DNA from: Acidimicrobiaceae bacterium RAAP-2
Lineage (GTDB): Bacteria > Actinomycetota > Acidimicrobiia > Acidimicrobiales > RAAP-2
Direction: 5' to 3'
Assembly: GCA_001443545.1 (NCBI GenBank)
Contig: LMAD01000017.1
Span: 1 to 48,311, forward strand
DNA: 48,311 nt
Position numbers and translations under genes: made by a program. This document shows positions 1 through 8,783 of the stretch, piece after piece. How positions within the stretch are numbered: position 1 is the first letter of the stretch; each line of letters starts with the position of its first letter. The notes under the pieces were generated by a model, which worked only from the letters and a program-made list of their open reading frames with translations, made no database searches and was not told the DNA's origin.

Positions 1-198
1 TGGACGTCTCGAATTATTGCCGATGCCGTCGCGTCGCGCTAGGGCCTGACGCAACGGGCGAGCGCTACCAATCTTCTGCCGCCACGGCGGGCCGCCAGCC
101 AGCCCTAAGTTGCTGACAAGCAGCCCGCCAATCAGTACCATCATCATCGTCAATAATCTAGTAATACTAATTTTCTTCAAAGTACCAAAATTAGACAT
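1..198 (-). CDS. Truncated secreted or membrane-anchored protein, N-terminus only
   Basis: An open frame starts at ATG 198 (minus) and runs off the window edge with 66 sense codons and no stop. Upstream is a Shine-Dalgarno-like GAGGGTGA about 7 bases from the ATG. The protein starts with a short basic stretch (MSNFGTLKKISITR), then a hydrophobic segment at about residues 15-34 (LLTMMMVLIGGLLVSNLGLA), then a basic hydrophilic part. That is the pattern of a signal peptide or N-terminal anchor. Early codons are AT-rich (AAT, TTT, AAA, ATT, AGA, TTA), unlike the GC-rich neighbours, which could mean recent acquisition. I do not recognise the family. The reading frame, RBS and hydrophobic segment support a real gene; function is unknown. 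Confidence 0.55.
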   Translation of the reverse strand, partial: MSNFGTLKKISITRLLTMMMVLIGGLLVSNLGLAGGPPWRQKIGSARPLRQALARRDGIGNNSRRP

Positions 199-389
199 TT
201 TGTGGTCACCCTCGATTTCTATCTAAGTATCACAACCACCTTCTATTTGTCCCATATACGCAGAGGTAGTACTTGAATTGAAGATGTGTTGCACTAATTA
301 CGAGGTAAATGTATGACACCGTGAGAGAGATTTGTATTGAATCGATTTAATTTCACGAAATCAGAGAAGAATAAAATTCGCCCGAGGCG
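199..389. other. AT-rich intergenic region
   Basis: These 191 bases separate the rlmB stop from the start of the truncated left-edge gene and are clearly lower in GC than the rest of the window. On the minus strand GGGACA (-35-like), 16 bases and GATACT (-10-like) lie about 35 bases before the start codon of the left-edge gene, a weak promoter candidate. I see no convincing hairpin terminator for rlmB and no reading frame. Confidence 0.4.
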
Positions 390-1241
390 CTAGAAAGCGG
401 AGCGCCGCTGGCGAGCAACTTCGAAAGCAGCGACCGAGACCGCAACCCCTGCGTTGAGTGAACTCACGTGACCCATTTGCGGTATTGACACCACGGCGAC
501 GCAACGCTTTCGTGTCAACGCGGCTAGTCCGCGTTCCTCGCTGCCGACCACGAGAGCCACCGGAACCGAACCGAGATCGAGGTCGTAGAGCGACGATGAC
601 GACTCACCCGCCAGTCCGACCGTCAAGATCCCGGCTTTGTTCATCGTGTCGAGCGCACTCGGCACTCCCCCGACGTCACTGAAGGTGAGGTATTCGATTG
701 CTCCCGCCGCCGTCTTGGTGACGGTCGGAGCGATCCGCGCCGACCGATGTCGAGGCAGGACCACGCCCGTGACACCTGCACCGTCGGCGCTGCGCAACAT
801 GGCGCCGAGGTTGCGCGGGTCGGTCACTCCGTCACAAACGAGGAGGAAAGGATGTGGTGCCGCGATGAGCTCATCGAGCAACACTGTCTCGAGTCGTGAC
901 GCAAAGGCGACCACCCCTTGGTGCCCCTCGGTACGAGCTTCACGGTCCAACCGAGCCATCGAAACGACGTGGACTGGCACCCGTCGACGTTGCGCCTCGC
1001 GTTCGATCTCATCGAGGATCTCGGCTGGATCCTGGGCATCCGCCACCAGGATCCGTTGCACGGTGCGACGTCCCGCACGGAGTAACTCAAGTACCGCCCT
1101 GCGGCCTTCGACCTGTTCGCCGCCCAGGCCCTCTTTCTCCCGTGAAACCGGGCGCCGGTTCTGGTAGACACCGGGCGCGGAGCCCGTCCGTCCCCGTCGA
1201 GGGGGTGGCGCCGACGAACGTCGGGGTGGTCGAGGACTCAC
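390..1241 (-). CDS. rlmB: TrmH/RlmB-family 23S rRNA 2'-O-ribose methyltransferase
   Basis: SpoU-class SAM-dependent RNA methyltransferase, most like RlmB, which methylates Gm2251 of 23S rRNA. The basic, Pro/Arg-rich first 40 residues are probably disordered and are followed by the substrate-binding domain (about 43-120). The SPOUT domain shows its three motifs: DGVTDPRNLGAMLR at 137-150 with the conserved Asn and Arg, GSEERGL at 233-239, and VSIPQMGHVSSLNAG at 251-265, which forms the SAM-binding knot. Length 283 aa is normal. Start is GTG 1241, overlapping the ispDF stop as GTGA, so it is probably translationally coupled. In Mycobacterium cysS lies between ispF and this gene; here it is absent. 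The exact rRNA target is inferred from family and context. Confidence 0.9.
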   Translation of the reverse strand: MSPRPPRRSSAPPPRRGRTGSAPGVYQNRRPVSREKEGLGGEQVEGRRAVLELLRAGRRTVQRILVADAQDPAEILDEIEREAQRRRVPVHVVSMARLDREARTEGHQGVVAFASRLETVLLDELIAAPHPFLLVCDGVTDPRNLGAMLRSADGAGVTGVVLPRHRSARIAPTVTKTAAGAIEYLTFSDVGGVPSALDTMNKAGILTVGLAGESSSSLYDLDLGSVPVALVVGSEERGLAALTRKRCVAVVSIPQMGHVSSLNAGVAVSVAAFEVARQRRSAF

Positions 1242-2344
1242 AGCGCCTCCAGCAGGGCAATCGCAGTAACCGCGATACCTTCGGTCCGACCAATTGCGCC
1301 GAGTCCCTCGGTCGTCGTGGCCTTCACCGACACGGGGGCGTCGATCACGGCACTCATCCGCTCGGACATGGTCGATAGGTGCGCAGCCAACTTGGGACGC
1401 TGGGCGAGAATGGTCACGTCGACCGATACTGCGCGAAATCCGGCGTCTCGGACCAGTTCGACGACGGCCGCGAGCAGGATCGCCGACGAGATGCCTTCGG
1501 TGGTCGGGTCGGTATCGGGGAAGTGGCGACCGATGTCGCCGAGGTCCGCCCCGCCGAGCAAGGCGTCCGCGACGGCGTGGGCCGCGGCGTCGGCGTCCGA
1601 ATGGCCGTCGAGACCCGGTGAATCAGGCACTTCGACCAGTCCGAGCCAAAGCGGTCTGTCGGGGTCGACGCTGAAACGATGCACGTCAACGCCCTGACCG
1701 ATCCGAAGGTTTGACGAAGTACCGCGAACCCGTTCGAGGTCCGTCGGCTCGGTGATCTTGACGTTGCCCACCTCGCCAGGAACGACGACCACCCGACCCC
1801 CGATCGATTCGACGAGGGCCGCGTCGTCCGTCGCGTCACCCGCCGCGGCGTGCGCTCGCACGATCGTGTCGCGTCGAAAGACCTGCGGCGTCTGCACGGT
1901 AACCAGTTCATCACGCGCGACCGTCGACACCGAGACGACGTCGCGACCATCTCGAGAGATCCGCTTCACCGTGTCGGTGACGGTCAGACCGGGGATGGCA
2001 GCGTCGGCGCCGTCGCGGACGGCTTGAACGGTGGCGGCGAAGAGTCCCGGGCTGGCCAGCGGGCGGGCGGCGTCGTGAATCACGATGATCGTCGCGTCAC
2101 CGCAGTGCGCGAGCCCCGCCCGAACCGACGTGGCGCGCGTCGGACCGCCCACGACAACGACGTCGGCGCCTTCGCCATCACCCTGGTAGCCGTCCGGTAC
2201 CACCAGCACGACACGAGACGCCACGCTTCTGGCGGCCGCCACACTGTGCGCGGCCACCGACCGGCCACGAAGCTCGGCGAACTGCTTGAGCCCCCCAAAA
2301 CGGGTCCCTCGACCACCGGCGACGACGACGGCGGCCACCGACAT
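1238..2344 (-). CDS. ispDF: Bifunctional IspD-IspF enzyme of the MEP isoprenoid pathway
   Basis: Fusion of 2-C-methyl-D-erythritol 4-phosphate cytidylyltransferase (IspD, about 1-210) and 2-C-methyl-D-erythritol 2,4-cyclodiphosphate synthase (IspF, about 212-368). The IspD part has the nucleotide-binding GGRGTRFGGLKQF at 10-22 and DAARP at 91-95. The IspF part has GVDVHRF with metal ligands Asp220 and His222, then DGHSDADAAAH with His256. The fused form is well known in alphaproteobacteria and less common in Actinobacteria, where the two are usually adjacent separate genes. Start ATG 2344 lies 2 bases after the carD stop. It supplies precursors for the polyprenyl synthase at 6878-7855. Confidence 0.93.
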   Translation of the reverse strand: MSVAAVVVAGGRGTRFGGLKQFAELRGRSVAAHSVAAARSVASRVVLVVPDGYQGDGEGADVVVVGGPTRATSVRAGLAHCGDATIIVIHDAARPLASPGLFAATVQAVRDGADAAIPGLTVTDTVKRISRDGRDVVSVSTVARDELVTVQTPQVFRRDTIVRAHAAAGDATDDAALVESIGGRVVVVPGEVGNVKITEPTDLERVRGTSSNLRIGQGVDVHRFSVDPDRPLWLGLVEVPDSPGLDGHSDADAAAHAVADALLGGADLGDIGRHFPDTDPTTEGISSAILLAAVVELVRDAGFRAVSVDVTILAQRPKLAAHLSTMSERMSAVIDAPVSVKATTTEGLGAIGRTEGIAVTAIALLEAL

Positions 2345-2346
2345 GG

Positions 2347-2835
2347 TTAGGGCAGGACCGAGGCGAGCTTCTCTTCCGCCGCTTCGGTATCGACGTTCAA
2401 CGCGAACGTGAGCTCCGAGACCAGGATCTGGCGCGCGCGGGTAAGCATCCGCTTCTCCCCGGCCGACAGCCCCTTGTCCTTGTCGCGAATCGAAAGGTTT
2501 CGCACGACTTCGGCCACCTGGTAGATGTCACCGGACCGCAACTTCTCGGAGTGGTTCTTGAAGCGACGTGACCAGTTCGTCGGCATGCGGGCCTCCTTCT
2601 TGCGGAGCACCGCGAAGACCTCTTCGACCTCTTCATCGTTGATGACGTCACGCAGCCCGACGGCCTCGGCGTTCGCCACCGGAACCATCAAGACGAGGTC
2701 GGTGTAGGCGACTTTGAGCTTCAGATAGTCCTGTTTGACGTCAAAGGCCGTCATCTTCTCGATCTTTTCGACCGTGCAGGCACCGTGATGAGGGTAAACG
2801 AGACGATCACCCTTCTTATATTTCCGGACAGTCAT
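2347..2835 (-). CDS. carD: CarD-family RNA polymerase-binding transcription factor
   Basis: CarD binds the RNA polymerase beta subunit and stabilises open complexes, notably at rRNA promoters. The N-terminal Tudor-like RNAP-interaction domain is seen in KKGDRLVYPHHGACTVEKIE (residues 7-26). The helical DNA-binding part includes RRFKNHSEKLRSGDIYQVAE around 90-109, with the conserved basic and aromatic residues. Length 162 aa matches the mycobacterial protein. A good Shine-Dalgarno (AGGAG) precedes ATG 2835. carD followed by ispD/F is conserved in Actinobacteria. Confidence 0.95.
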   Translation of the reverse strand: MTVRKYKKGDRLVYPHHGACTVEKIEKMTAFDVKQDYLKLKVAYTDLVLMVPVANAEAVGLRDVINDEEVEEVFAVLRKKEARMPTNWSRRFKNHSEKLRSGDIYQVAEVVRNLSIRDKDKGLSAGEKRMLTRARQILVSELTFALNVDTEAAEEKLASVLP

Positions 2836-2906
2836 TGCGCAGTAACTCCTAGCCGACCGACGCCAAGCGGGCGTTCGTGGGGATTTACCATTCTACCAAA
2901 CTTCGT

Positions 2907-4250
2907 TCAAACCGTGACGGGTTGAACGGCGTCGACAACGTCGGCCAGACGTCGACAGAAGACCAGTTCGACGTCACCGGCCCCCTCGGAGGCCGATCCG
3001 GCGGGGACGATGACCCGCTCCACCCCCCGTCGGCGCACCTCGCTCAAACGACGCGCGAGTCCACTCACCGGTCGCAGTTCCCCGGCGAGACCGACCTCGC
3101 CGACCACCGCGACGTTCGCGGGGACCACGAACCCGGCTGCCGCGGAGGCGACCGCGAGCGCGAGCGCCACGTCGATCCCCGGTTCGACGGCGGGAAGTCC
3201 TCCCGCCGTCGTGGCGAACACGTCGCAATTACTGAGTTCGACGCCGCACCGCGCCTCGAGTACCGCGAGCAGAAGCGCCAGGCGTTGGGCGGAGACCTGG
3301 TGGGCCACCCGACGCGGCGAACCGGTACTGGCAGCGACGAGGGCCTGGATCTCGACCGACAACGACCGGCTCCCGTCGTTGGTCACACTCCACACGACCC
3401 CGGGCACGTCGAGGCCCGGACCGGGCGGCGCGAGCGAACCGTCGGGCAACTCGCGCAGCCCGTCGGCAACCATCTCGAAGAGGCCCACCTCCCCGGTCGG
3501 TCCGAAACGGTGCTTCAGGGCGCGCACGACACGCAGTGATCCGTGTCGGTCACCCTCGATGCGCACCACGGTGTCCACAACGTGTTCGAGCGCTCGCGGG
3601 CCGGCCAGCTCGCCGTCTTTGGTGACGTGTCCAATCAAGATGAGGGCCGTGTCGGTCGCCTTTGCGCTCGCGCAGAGACGCTCGGCCGCGGCCCGGACCT
3701 GGTTGACCGAGCCCGACGATCCAGAGACCCCCTCGTCTCGCAGGGCTGACACGGAGTCCACGACGACCAGCGCCGGACGATACCGCTCGATCACCTGTTC
3801 GGCGGTGGTGACGTCGTTCGTCGCCACCACCGCGAGGTCCGCAGGCACCGGCCCCAGCCGACGAGCCCGACGTGCGACTTGGGCGGCCGACTCCTCGGCG
3901 GCCACGAGCACGACGACCGAGCCAGAGGCGGCGAGCGAGCGCATGGCCTGAAGTGCGAGCGTGGACTTGCCCACCCCGGGTTCGCCGAACAGAAGTGTCG
4001 TCGAGCCCGCCACGAGACCTCCACCGAGGACCCGGTCGAATTCGCCGAGACCGGTCGGCAACATCGAACCGTCGTCCATGCGCGTGGCGAGGATTGGCGT
4101 CGGCGACGGTATCGCGACGCGGCCGTCGTGTCCGCTGCGCTCGACCACGGCGTTCCACTCGCCGCACGACGCGCACCGTCCGACCCACCGAGCGCTCAGC
4201 GCTCCACAGACGTCGCACACAAACTCTGATCGGATCTTCACCCGACGCAC
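2907..4250 (-). CDS. radA: DNA repair protein RadA (Sms)
   Basis: RecA-like ATPase that processes recombination intermediates. Domains in order: a four-cysteine zinc finger (CDVC at about 13-16, CASC at about 27-30), a RecA ATPase core with Walker A GEPGVGKST near residue 90, and a C-terminal Lon-protease-like domain without an obvious catalytic dyad. The RadA-specific KNRFG motif appears as KHRFG (in KHRFGPTGEVG), a conservative change. Length 447 aa is typical. The drawn start is GTG 4250. An alternative GTG three codons later (4241) lies 7 bases after TAACGT (4254-4249) and would fit leaderless initiation. clpC ends 15 bases upstream on the same strand. Confidence 0.93.
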   Translation of the reverse strand: MRRVKIRSEFVCDVCGALSARWVGRCASCGEWNAVVERSGHDGRVAIPSPTPILATRMDDGSMLPTGLGEFDRVLGGGLVAGSTTLLFGEPGVGKSTLALQAMRSLAASGSVVVLVAAEESAAQVARRARRLGPVPADLAVVATNDVTTAEQVIERYRPALVVVDSVSALRDEGVSGSSGSVNQVRAAAERLCASAKATDTALILIGHVTKDGELAGPRALEHVVDTVVRIEGDRHGSLRVVRALKHRFGPTGEVGLFEMVADGLRELPDGSLAPPGPGLDVPGVVWSVTNDGSRSLSVEIQALVAASTGSPRRVAHQVSAQRLALLLAVLEARCGVELSNCDVFATTAGGLPAVEPGIDVALALAVASAAAGFVVPANVAVVGEVGLAGELRPVSGLARRLSEVRRRGVERVIVPAGSASEGAGDVELVFCRRLADVVDAVQPVTV

Positions 4251-4265
4251 GTTAGACGCAGGCTG

Positions 4266-6779
4266 TTACGCCTCGGGCTCCGGCGCGACGTCCTCGAAGT
4301 CCACCGACGGCGGCAGACCCTCGACCCCCTCGAAGGTGAGCATCGTCCCGTCGGGGCCTTCGGCGGTGTCGATCACGATGGTCTGACCGGCGTGGAACTC
4401 CTTGAAGAGGATCTTCTCGCTCAGCACGTCCTCGACGAACTGCTGGACCGCTCGGCGAAGTGGTCGCGCGCCGAGCTCGGGGTCGTACCCCTTGTCGGCG
4501 AGATAGCCCTGCGCCGCCGCGGACAACTCGAGGCCCAGGCCCTGCACCGACAGCTGGTCGCGAAGCCGCGTGATGAAGAGCTGCGCGATGGCGATGACCT
4601 CGGGCTTGGTCAACTCGTGGAAGACGATGGTCTCGTCGATACGGTTGAGGAACTCCGGGCGGAAGTGCGCCTTGAGTGCCTGGTTGACCTTCTCCTTCAT
4701 CCGCTCGTGCGTCGCCAAGTCAGAGCTCTTGCCGAAGCCGATCGCGGCCTTGCGCAGGTCTGAGGTACCGAGGTTGGAGGTCATGATCAAAATCGTGTTC
4801 TTGAAGTCCACGACGCGACCCTGGGAATCCGTCAACCGCCCGTCCTCGAGAATCTGCAGCAGCGTATTGAAGACGTCGGGGTGCGCCTTCTCGACCTCGT
4901 CGAAGAGCACGACGGAGAAGGGCTTGCGTCGCACGGCCTCGGTCAACTGACCGCCTTCGTCGTACCCGACGTAACCGGGAGGCGAACCAACCAATCGACT
5001 GACCGAGTGCTTCTCCATGTATTCGGACATGTCGAGCTGAATCAGCGCGTCCTCGTCGTCGAAGAGGAATTCGGCCAAGGTCTTGGCGAGTTCAGTCTTG
5101 CCCACGCCCGTAGGTCCGAGGAAGATGAACGATCCGCCGGGCCGCTTGGGGTCCTTCAGACCGGCGCGGGTGCGTCGAATCGCTCGACTCAGTGCCGCGA
5201 TCGCCTCGTCTTGACCGATGATGCGCTTGTGGAGTTCATCCTCCATGCGCAGCAGCTTGGACGTCTCTTCCTCCGTGAGCCGATAGACCGGGATGCCGGT
5301 CCAGTTAGCGAGCACCTCGGCGATGGTGTCCTCATCGACGAGATCGAAGGTCGCGCCGCCCGAGGACGCGACGCTCGCGTCGAGCTCGTCCTTCTTGGCG
5401 ACGAGTTCGCGCTCCTGCTCCTCGAGGGCCTTGGCTTGCTCCAGGGCGCCGCGCTCCATGGCGGTCTCCTTGTCGGCGCGCACGCGAGCGATGTCCTCGT
5501 CGAACCGCTTGGCGGCCGGTGGCGCGTCCATGCGTCGAATACGGAGTCGACTGCCGGCTTCGTCGATGAGGTCGATCGCCTTGTCGGGGAGGAATCGGTC
5601 GGCGATGTACCGGTCGGCGAGGTTCGCCGCCGCGATCAACGCCTGATCGGTGATCTTGACCGCGTGGAACTCCTCGTAGACCTCACGAAGTCCCTTGAGA
5701 ATTTCGATGGTCATCGCCACCGACGGCTGGTCAACCTTGACCGGCTGGAATCGCCGTTCGAGGGCGGCGTCCTTCTCGATGTGCTTGCGATATTCGTCGA
5801 TCGTCGTCGCCCCGACGGTCTGGAGCTCACCCCGGGCGAGCATCGGCTTGAGGATGGACGCCGCGTCGATGGCGCCTTCGGCCGCGCCCGCACCCACGAG
5901 GGTGTGGATCTCGTCGATGAACAGGATGATGTCGCCTCGCGTGCGAATCTCCTTGAGCACCTTCTTCAGCCGCTCTTCGAAGTCACCGCGGTACCGACTC
6001 CCCGCCACGAGGGCGCCCAGGTCGAGGGTGTAGAGCTGCTTATCGGCCAGCGTGACGGGGACCTGATTCGCCACGATCTTCTGGGCCAATCCCTCGACGA
6101 TCGCCGTCTTTCCGACCCCCGGTTCACCGATCAGGACCGGGTTGTTCTTCGTTCGGCGCGACAGGACCTGCATCACGCGCTCGACTTCCTTTTCTCGCCC
6201 GACGAGCGGGTCGAGCTTGCCCTCGCGCGCGAATTGGGTGAGATTGCGACCGAATTGATCGAGGACGGCTGAGCCGCCCGTCGCGTCGCCTTCGCCCTTC
6301 TGCCCGCTCGACGAGACGGCCGCGCCGGCTTCCTTGCCCGATTGGCCCGACATCATCTGGATGACCTGGGTGCGCACCCGGGCCATGTCGGCGCCCAGGT
6401 CGTTGAGCACCTGGGCCGCGACGCCATCACCCTCGCGCACCAGTCCGAGCAACATGTGCTCGGTCCCGATGTAGGAGTGGCCCAACTGCAGTGCCTCGCG
6501 CAATGAGAGTTCGAGAACCTTCTTCGCCCGGGGCGTGAAGGGTGGCGAGCCGGGCGAGGGATTGGAGTTCGTCCCAATCGCTTCCTCGACCTTTTCCCGG
6601 ACCACGTCGAACGTGATCCCGAGGGCGTCCAGGGCCTTCGCGGCCACACCTTCACCCTCGCGTATCAGGCCCAACAGGATGTGTTCAGTCCCGATGAAGG
6701 CGTGATTCAACTCGCGGGCTTCCTCTTGTGCCAGTACGAGGACTCGCCGGGCTCGGTCTGTAAATCGTTCGAACAACAT
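4266..6779 (-). CDS. clpC: ATP-dependent Clp protease ATPase subunit ClpC
   Basis: Hsp100 unfoldase that feeds substrates to the ClpP protease. It has two N-terminal Clp repeats (about 1-65 and 77-145), the first AAA+ module (Walker A GEPGVGKT 218-225, Walker B ILFIDE 285-290), a coiled middle domain (about 425-470, rich in Glu/Lys/Ala), the second AAA+ module (Walker A GPTGVGKT 555-562) and a C-terminal D2-small domain. Length 837 aa fits ClpC1. ATG 6779 is preceded by AAAGGA. In Mycobacterium clpC1, lsr2 and lysS are neighbours; here lysS is about 2.3 kb away and lsr2 is not seen. The acidic tail (VDFEDVAPEPEA) is ordinary for the family. Confidence 0.97.
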   Translation of the reverse strand: MLFERFTDRARRVLVLAQEEARELNHAFIGTEHILLGLIREGEGVAAKALDALGITFDVVREKVEEAIGTNSNPSPGSPPFTPRAKKVLELSLREALQLGHSYIGTEHMLLGLVREGDGVAAQVLNDLGADMARVRTQVIQMMSGQSGKEAGAAVSSSGQKGEGDATGGSAVLDQFGRNLTQFAREGKLDPLVGREKEVERVMQVLSRRTKNNPVLIGEPGVGKTAIVEGLAQKIVANQVPVTLADKQLYTLDLGALVAGSRYRGDFEERLKKVLKEIRTRGDIILFIDEIHTLVGAGAAEGAIDAASILKPMLARGELQTVGATTIDEYRKHIEKDAALERRFQPVKVDQPSVAMTIEILKGLREVYEEFHAVKITDQALIAAANLADRYIADRFLPDKAIDLIDEAGSRLRIRRMDAPPAAKRFDEDIARVRADKETAMERGALEQAKALEEQERELVAKKDELDASVASSGGATFDLVDEDTIAEVLANWTGIPVYRLTEEETSKLLRMEDELHKRIIGQDEAIAALSRAIRRTRAGLKDPKRPGGSFIFLGPTGVGKTELAKTLAEFLFDDEDALIQLDMSEYMEKHSVSRLVGSPPGYVGYDEGGQLTEAVRRKPFSVVLFDEVEKAHPDVFNTLLQILEDGRLTDSQGRVVDFKNTILIMTSNLGTSDLRKAAIGFGKSSDLATHERMKEKVNQALKAHFRPEFLNRIDETIVFHELTKPEVIAIAQLFITRLRDQLSVQGLGLELSAAAQGYLADKGYDPELGARPLRRAVQQFVEDVLSEKILFKEFHAGQTIVIDTAEGPDGTMLTFEGVEGLPPSVDFEDVAPEPEA

Positions 6780-6877
6780 TCATCCTTTATGCGCAGATAG
6801 TTAGCAGTGTACCGGCGTCGAGTGCCAGGACGTCCTCACCCGACGGCAGCCCGAGGGTGCTCATCTATTGTGGGAGG
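6780..6877. promoter_or_regulatory. Divergent promoter region of clpC and polyprenyl synthase
   Basis: Short gap between two divergent genes. On the plus strand TATTGT (6866-6871) lies 6 bases before GTG 6878, the leaderless arrangement repeated in this window. On the minus strand TACACT and TAACTAT-like sequences lie upstream of the clpC Shine-Dalgarno and may hold its -10 element. No CIRCE or CtsR-like direct repeat was obvious by eye. Confidence 0.4.
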
Positions 6878-7855
6878 GTGAACCCGCACGAGCGACTGCA
6901 ATTGCCCCTGGTCGAGCGCGACCTCGATCGCCTCGAGGCGTTGCTGTCCGAGTCGGTCGTCGTCGGCGACCCCTACCTCGATTCAGTGACCACGCACCTG
7001 ATCTACGCCGGTGGCAAGCGTCTGCGGCCGATGCTGGCCATCGCCGCGGCGACCTTCGGTGAGCGTGAGGCCACCGAGGAGGACTTGCTCGGTGGCGTCT
7101 CGCTGGAGCTGATGCACCTGGCCTCGCTCTACCACGACGACGTGATGGACGAGGCCGCGGTACGACGCAACGTCGACAGCGTCAACGCCCGCTACGGCAA
7201 CCTGGTCGCAATCGTCGCCGGGGACTACCTCATGGCCCGGTCGGCCGGTATCGCCGCCGACCTGGGCACCGACGTCGCGGGGCTAATGGCGCGTACCCTC
7301 GCGTGGCTCACCCGCGGTCAGGTCTCCGAAGTACGTACGTCGTTCTCCGTCGAGCGGACCGAGGACGACTACTACGAGGCGATCGAGGGCAAGACCGGCT
7401 CATTGATGGCGGCCAGCTGCCGCGTCGGGGCCATCACCGCCGACCACGAGGCGGCGCACACCGAAGCGCTCAGCGAGTTCGGCCGATGCTTTGGGATGGT
7501 CTACCAGCTCCGTGACGACATCCTCGACGTCATCGCGGTGGACAACGAGCTTGGCAAGCCGGCGGGCCAAGACCTCGCCGAGGGGATCTACAACCTGCCG
7601 ACGCTCTACGCGTTGCGCGACTCGACCGTCGGCGACGAACTCCGTTCGATCCTCGGGGCCGCCTTGAACGACGATGAACGTGAGCGAGCCCGCAAGCTCG
7701 TCGTGGCGACCGACGGCGTCGAGCAGACCATCGCCGCGGCGCAACGATTCCTCGCACTCGCCCAGGGCGCACTGGCAACCCTGCCGAGCAGCGGACTCCG
7801 CCAGGGCTTCGGTTCGCTCATCGAGTCACTGCTCGAGGACCTGCCCACCTACTGA
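6878..7855 (+). CDS. Trans-polyprenyl diphosphate synthase
   Basis: Prenyl chain elongation enzyme that condenses isopentenyl diphosphate onto allylic diphosphates, giving quinone or other long-chain polyprenyl precursors. The first Asp-rich motif is replaced in detail but clear in LYHDDVMDEA (DDxxD form DDVMD); GGKRLRP upstream binds substrate. The second Asp motif is QLRDDILD, followed by GKPAGQDLAEG. About 325 aa, typical. I prefer GTG 6878 (protein VNPHERLQL) because TATTGT lies 6 bases upstream as a leaderless -10 box; an in-frame GTG at 6857 would add seven residues. Product chain length cannot be read safely from the sequence. Confidence 0.9.
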   Translation: MNPHERLQLPLVERDLDRLEALLSESVVVGDPYLDSVTTHLIYAGGKRLRPMLAIAAATFGEREATEEDLLGGVSLELMHLASLYHDDVMDEAAVRRNVDSVNARYGNLVAIVAGDYLMARSAGIAADLGTDVAGLMARTLAWLTRGQVSEVRTSFSVERTEDDYYEAIEGKTGSLMAASCRVGAITADHEAAHTEALSEFGRCFGMVYQLRDDILDVIAVDNELGKPAGQDLAEGIYNLPTLYALRDSTVGDELRSILGAALNDDERERARKLVVATDGVEQTIAAAQRFLALAQGALATLPSSGLRQGFGSLIESLLEDLPTY

Positions 7856-7904
7856 CGGATCACTGGTTCCGCGCGGGGTCACTCGGACTCAGTCCTTCGT
7901 GGCC

Positions 7905-8783
7905 TCACGCCCCCGACCGATCGGCCGAGCTCGCTTGAAGTTCGCCACTGGAGATCGCTCGGCCGGGTGCCCGGCGAAACGTCGGGAACCCCATCCGCTT
8001 CGTTCGAATACGTTCGCGACGGGCCGGCGGCGGCGATGACGAGAACAGCGGCGTCATGAGATCCTGCATCGTGTAGAGCCCCGGCAACCTGCCCGCGAGC
8101 CCCACGGCCGCGAACCTCGCTCCGTCACCGAAGGCCTCGCGCGAAATCGACTCGTGGCGCAGGCGCACCACCTGGTACGGGAACCCGAAGAGGATCTCGT
8201 GCACGCCGATGATGCCCCCGGCCCGGACGGATTTGATGTCCGCTTCCGCGACGTCCAGTGCCTCGCCGATCAGCTTCGCGGTACCCGATACGCCGTCCTT
8301 CAATTTGAAGTGCTCCTCGAGGATCTCGATGTCGGCGTGCGGCGCGATTCGACGCAGCGACTGGGCCGCGAGAATCAGGAAGTTGACCCCGATCGTAATA
8401 TTGGGTGACCACAGCACCGCGGTGCTCTCACTCAAGTGGCGAAGCTTCGCCTGCTGCTCGTCCGAGTAGTGAGAGATCGCCGTCACGACGTTCACCCGGC
8501 GGGCCGCCGCCGCGTCGCGGTAGTAGTCGAGGCCCTCCTGGGATGAGAAGTCGATGATCACGTCGACCGGGTGGTCGTCGAGCAATCGCTGGGCGGACAT
8601 CTCGCTCGTACCGAAGATCAGACCGGGGTCGTCGGCGTCGATATCGAGGAACTCCGGTGCCGTTCGACCGACCATCGTCTCGCTCCTGCGCACGACCCAC
8701 ATCAGTTGCATCCGGGGATCTCGAAGGATCACCGAGGCCACCGGACCGCCGGTTTTGCCGAATCCAATCAATCCAACTCGCAT
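7905..8783 (-). CDS. Divergent dihydrodipicolinate-reductase-like (DapB-like) oxidoreductase
   Basis: NAD(P)-dependent reductase of the DapB fold. The N-terminal Rossmann motif is GLIGFGKTGG (residues 4-13), DFSSQEG at 79-85 matches the DapB cofactor and substrate region, and SPNITIGVN at 126-134 matches the family's SPNxSxGVN. The catalytic stretch reads EEHFKLKDGVSGTA (156-169). The general-acid His158 and Lys162 are kept, but the second His of the usual HHxxKxDAPSGTA is Phe and the segment is one residue shorter. A basic, Ser/Pro-rich tail of about 45 residues follows the fold. Start ATG 8783 has GAAGGAG 7 bases upstream, better than GTG 8789. It may be a true but divergent DapB or a paralogue acting on another imine or keto acid. 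Confidence 0.7.
   Translation of the reverse strand: MRVGLIGFGKTGGPVASVILRDPRMQLMWVVRRSETMVGRTAPEFLDIDADDPGLIFGTSEMSAQRLLDDHPVDVIIDFSSQEGLDYYRDAAAARRVNVVTAISHYSDEQQAKLRHLSESTAVLWSPNITIGVNFLILAAQSLRRIAPHADIEILEEHFKLKDGVSGTAKLIGEALDVAEADIKSVRAGGIIGVHEILFGFPYQVVRLRHESISREAFGDGARFAAVGLAGRLPGLYTMQDLMTPLFSSSPPPARRERIRTKRMGFPTFRRAPGRAISSGELQASSADRSGA

Noticed and set aside
4881..6272. Long open frame on the plus strand opposite clpC
   Set aside because: Antisense shadow of a GC-rich conserved gene; no family motifs, and clpC is unambiguous.
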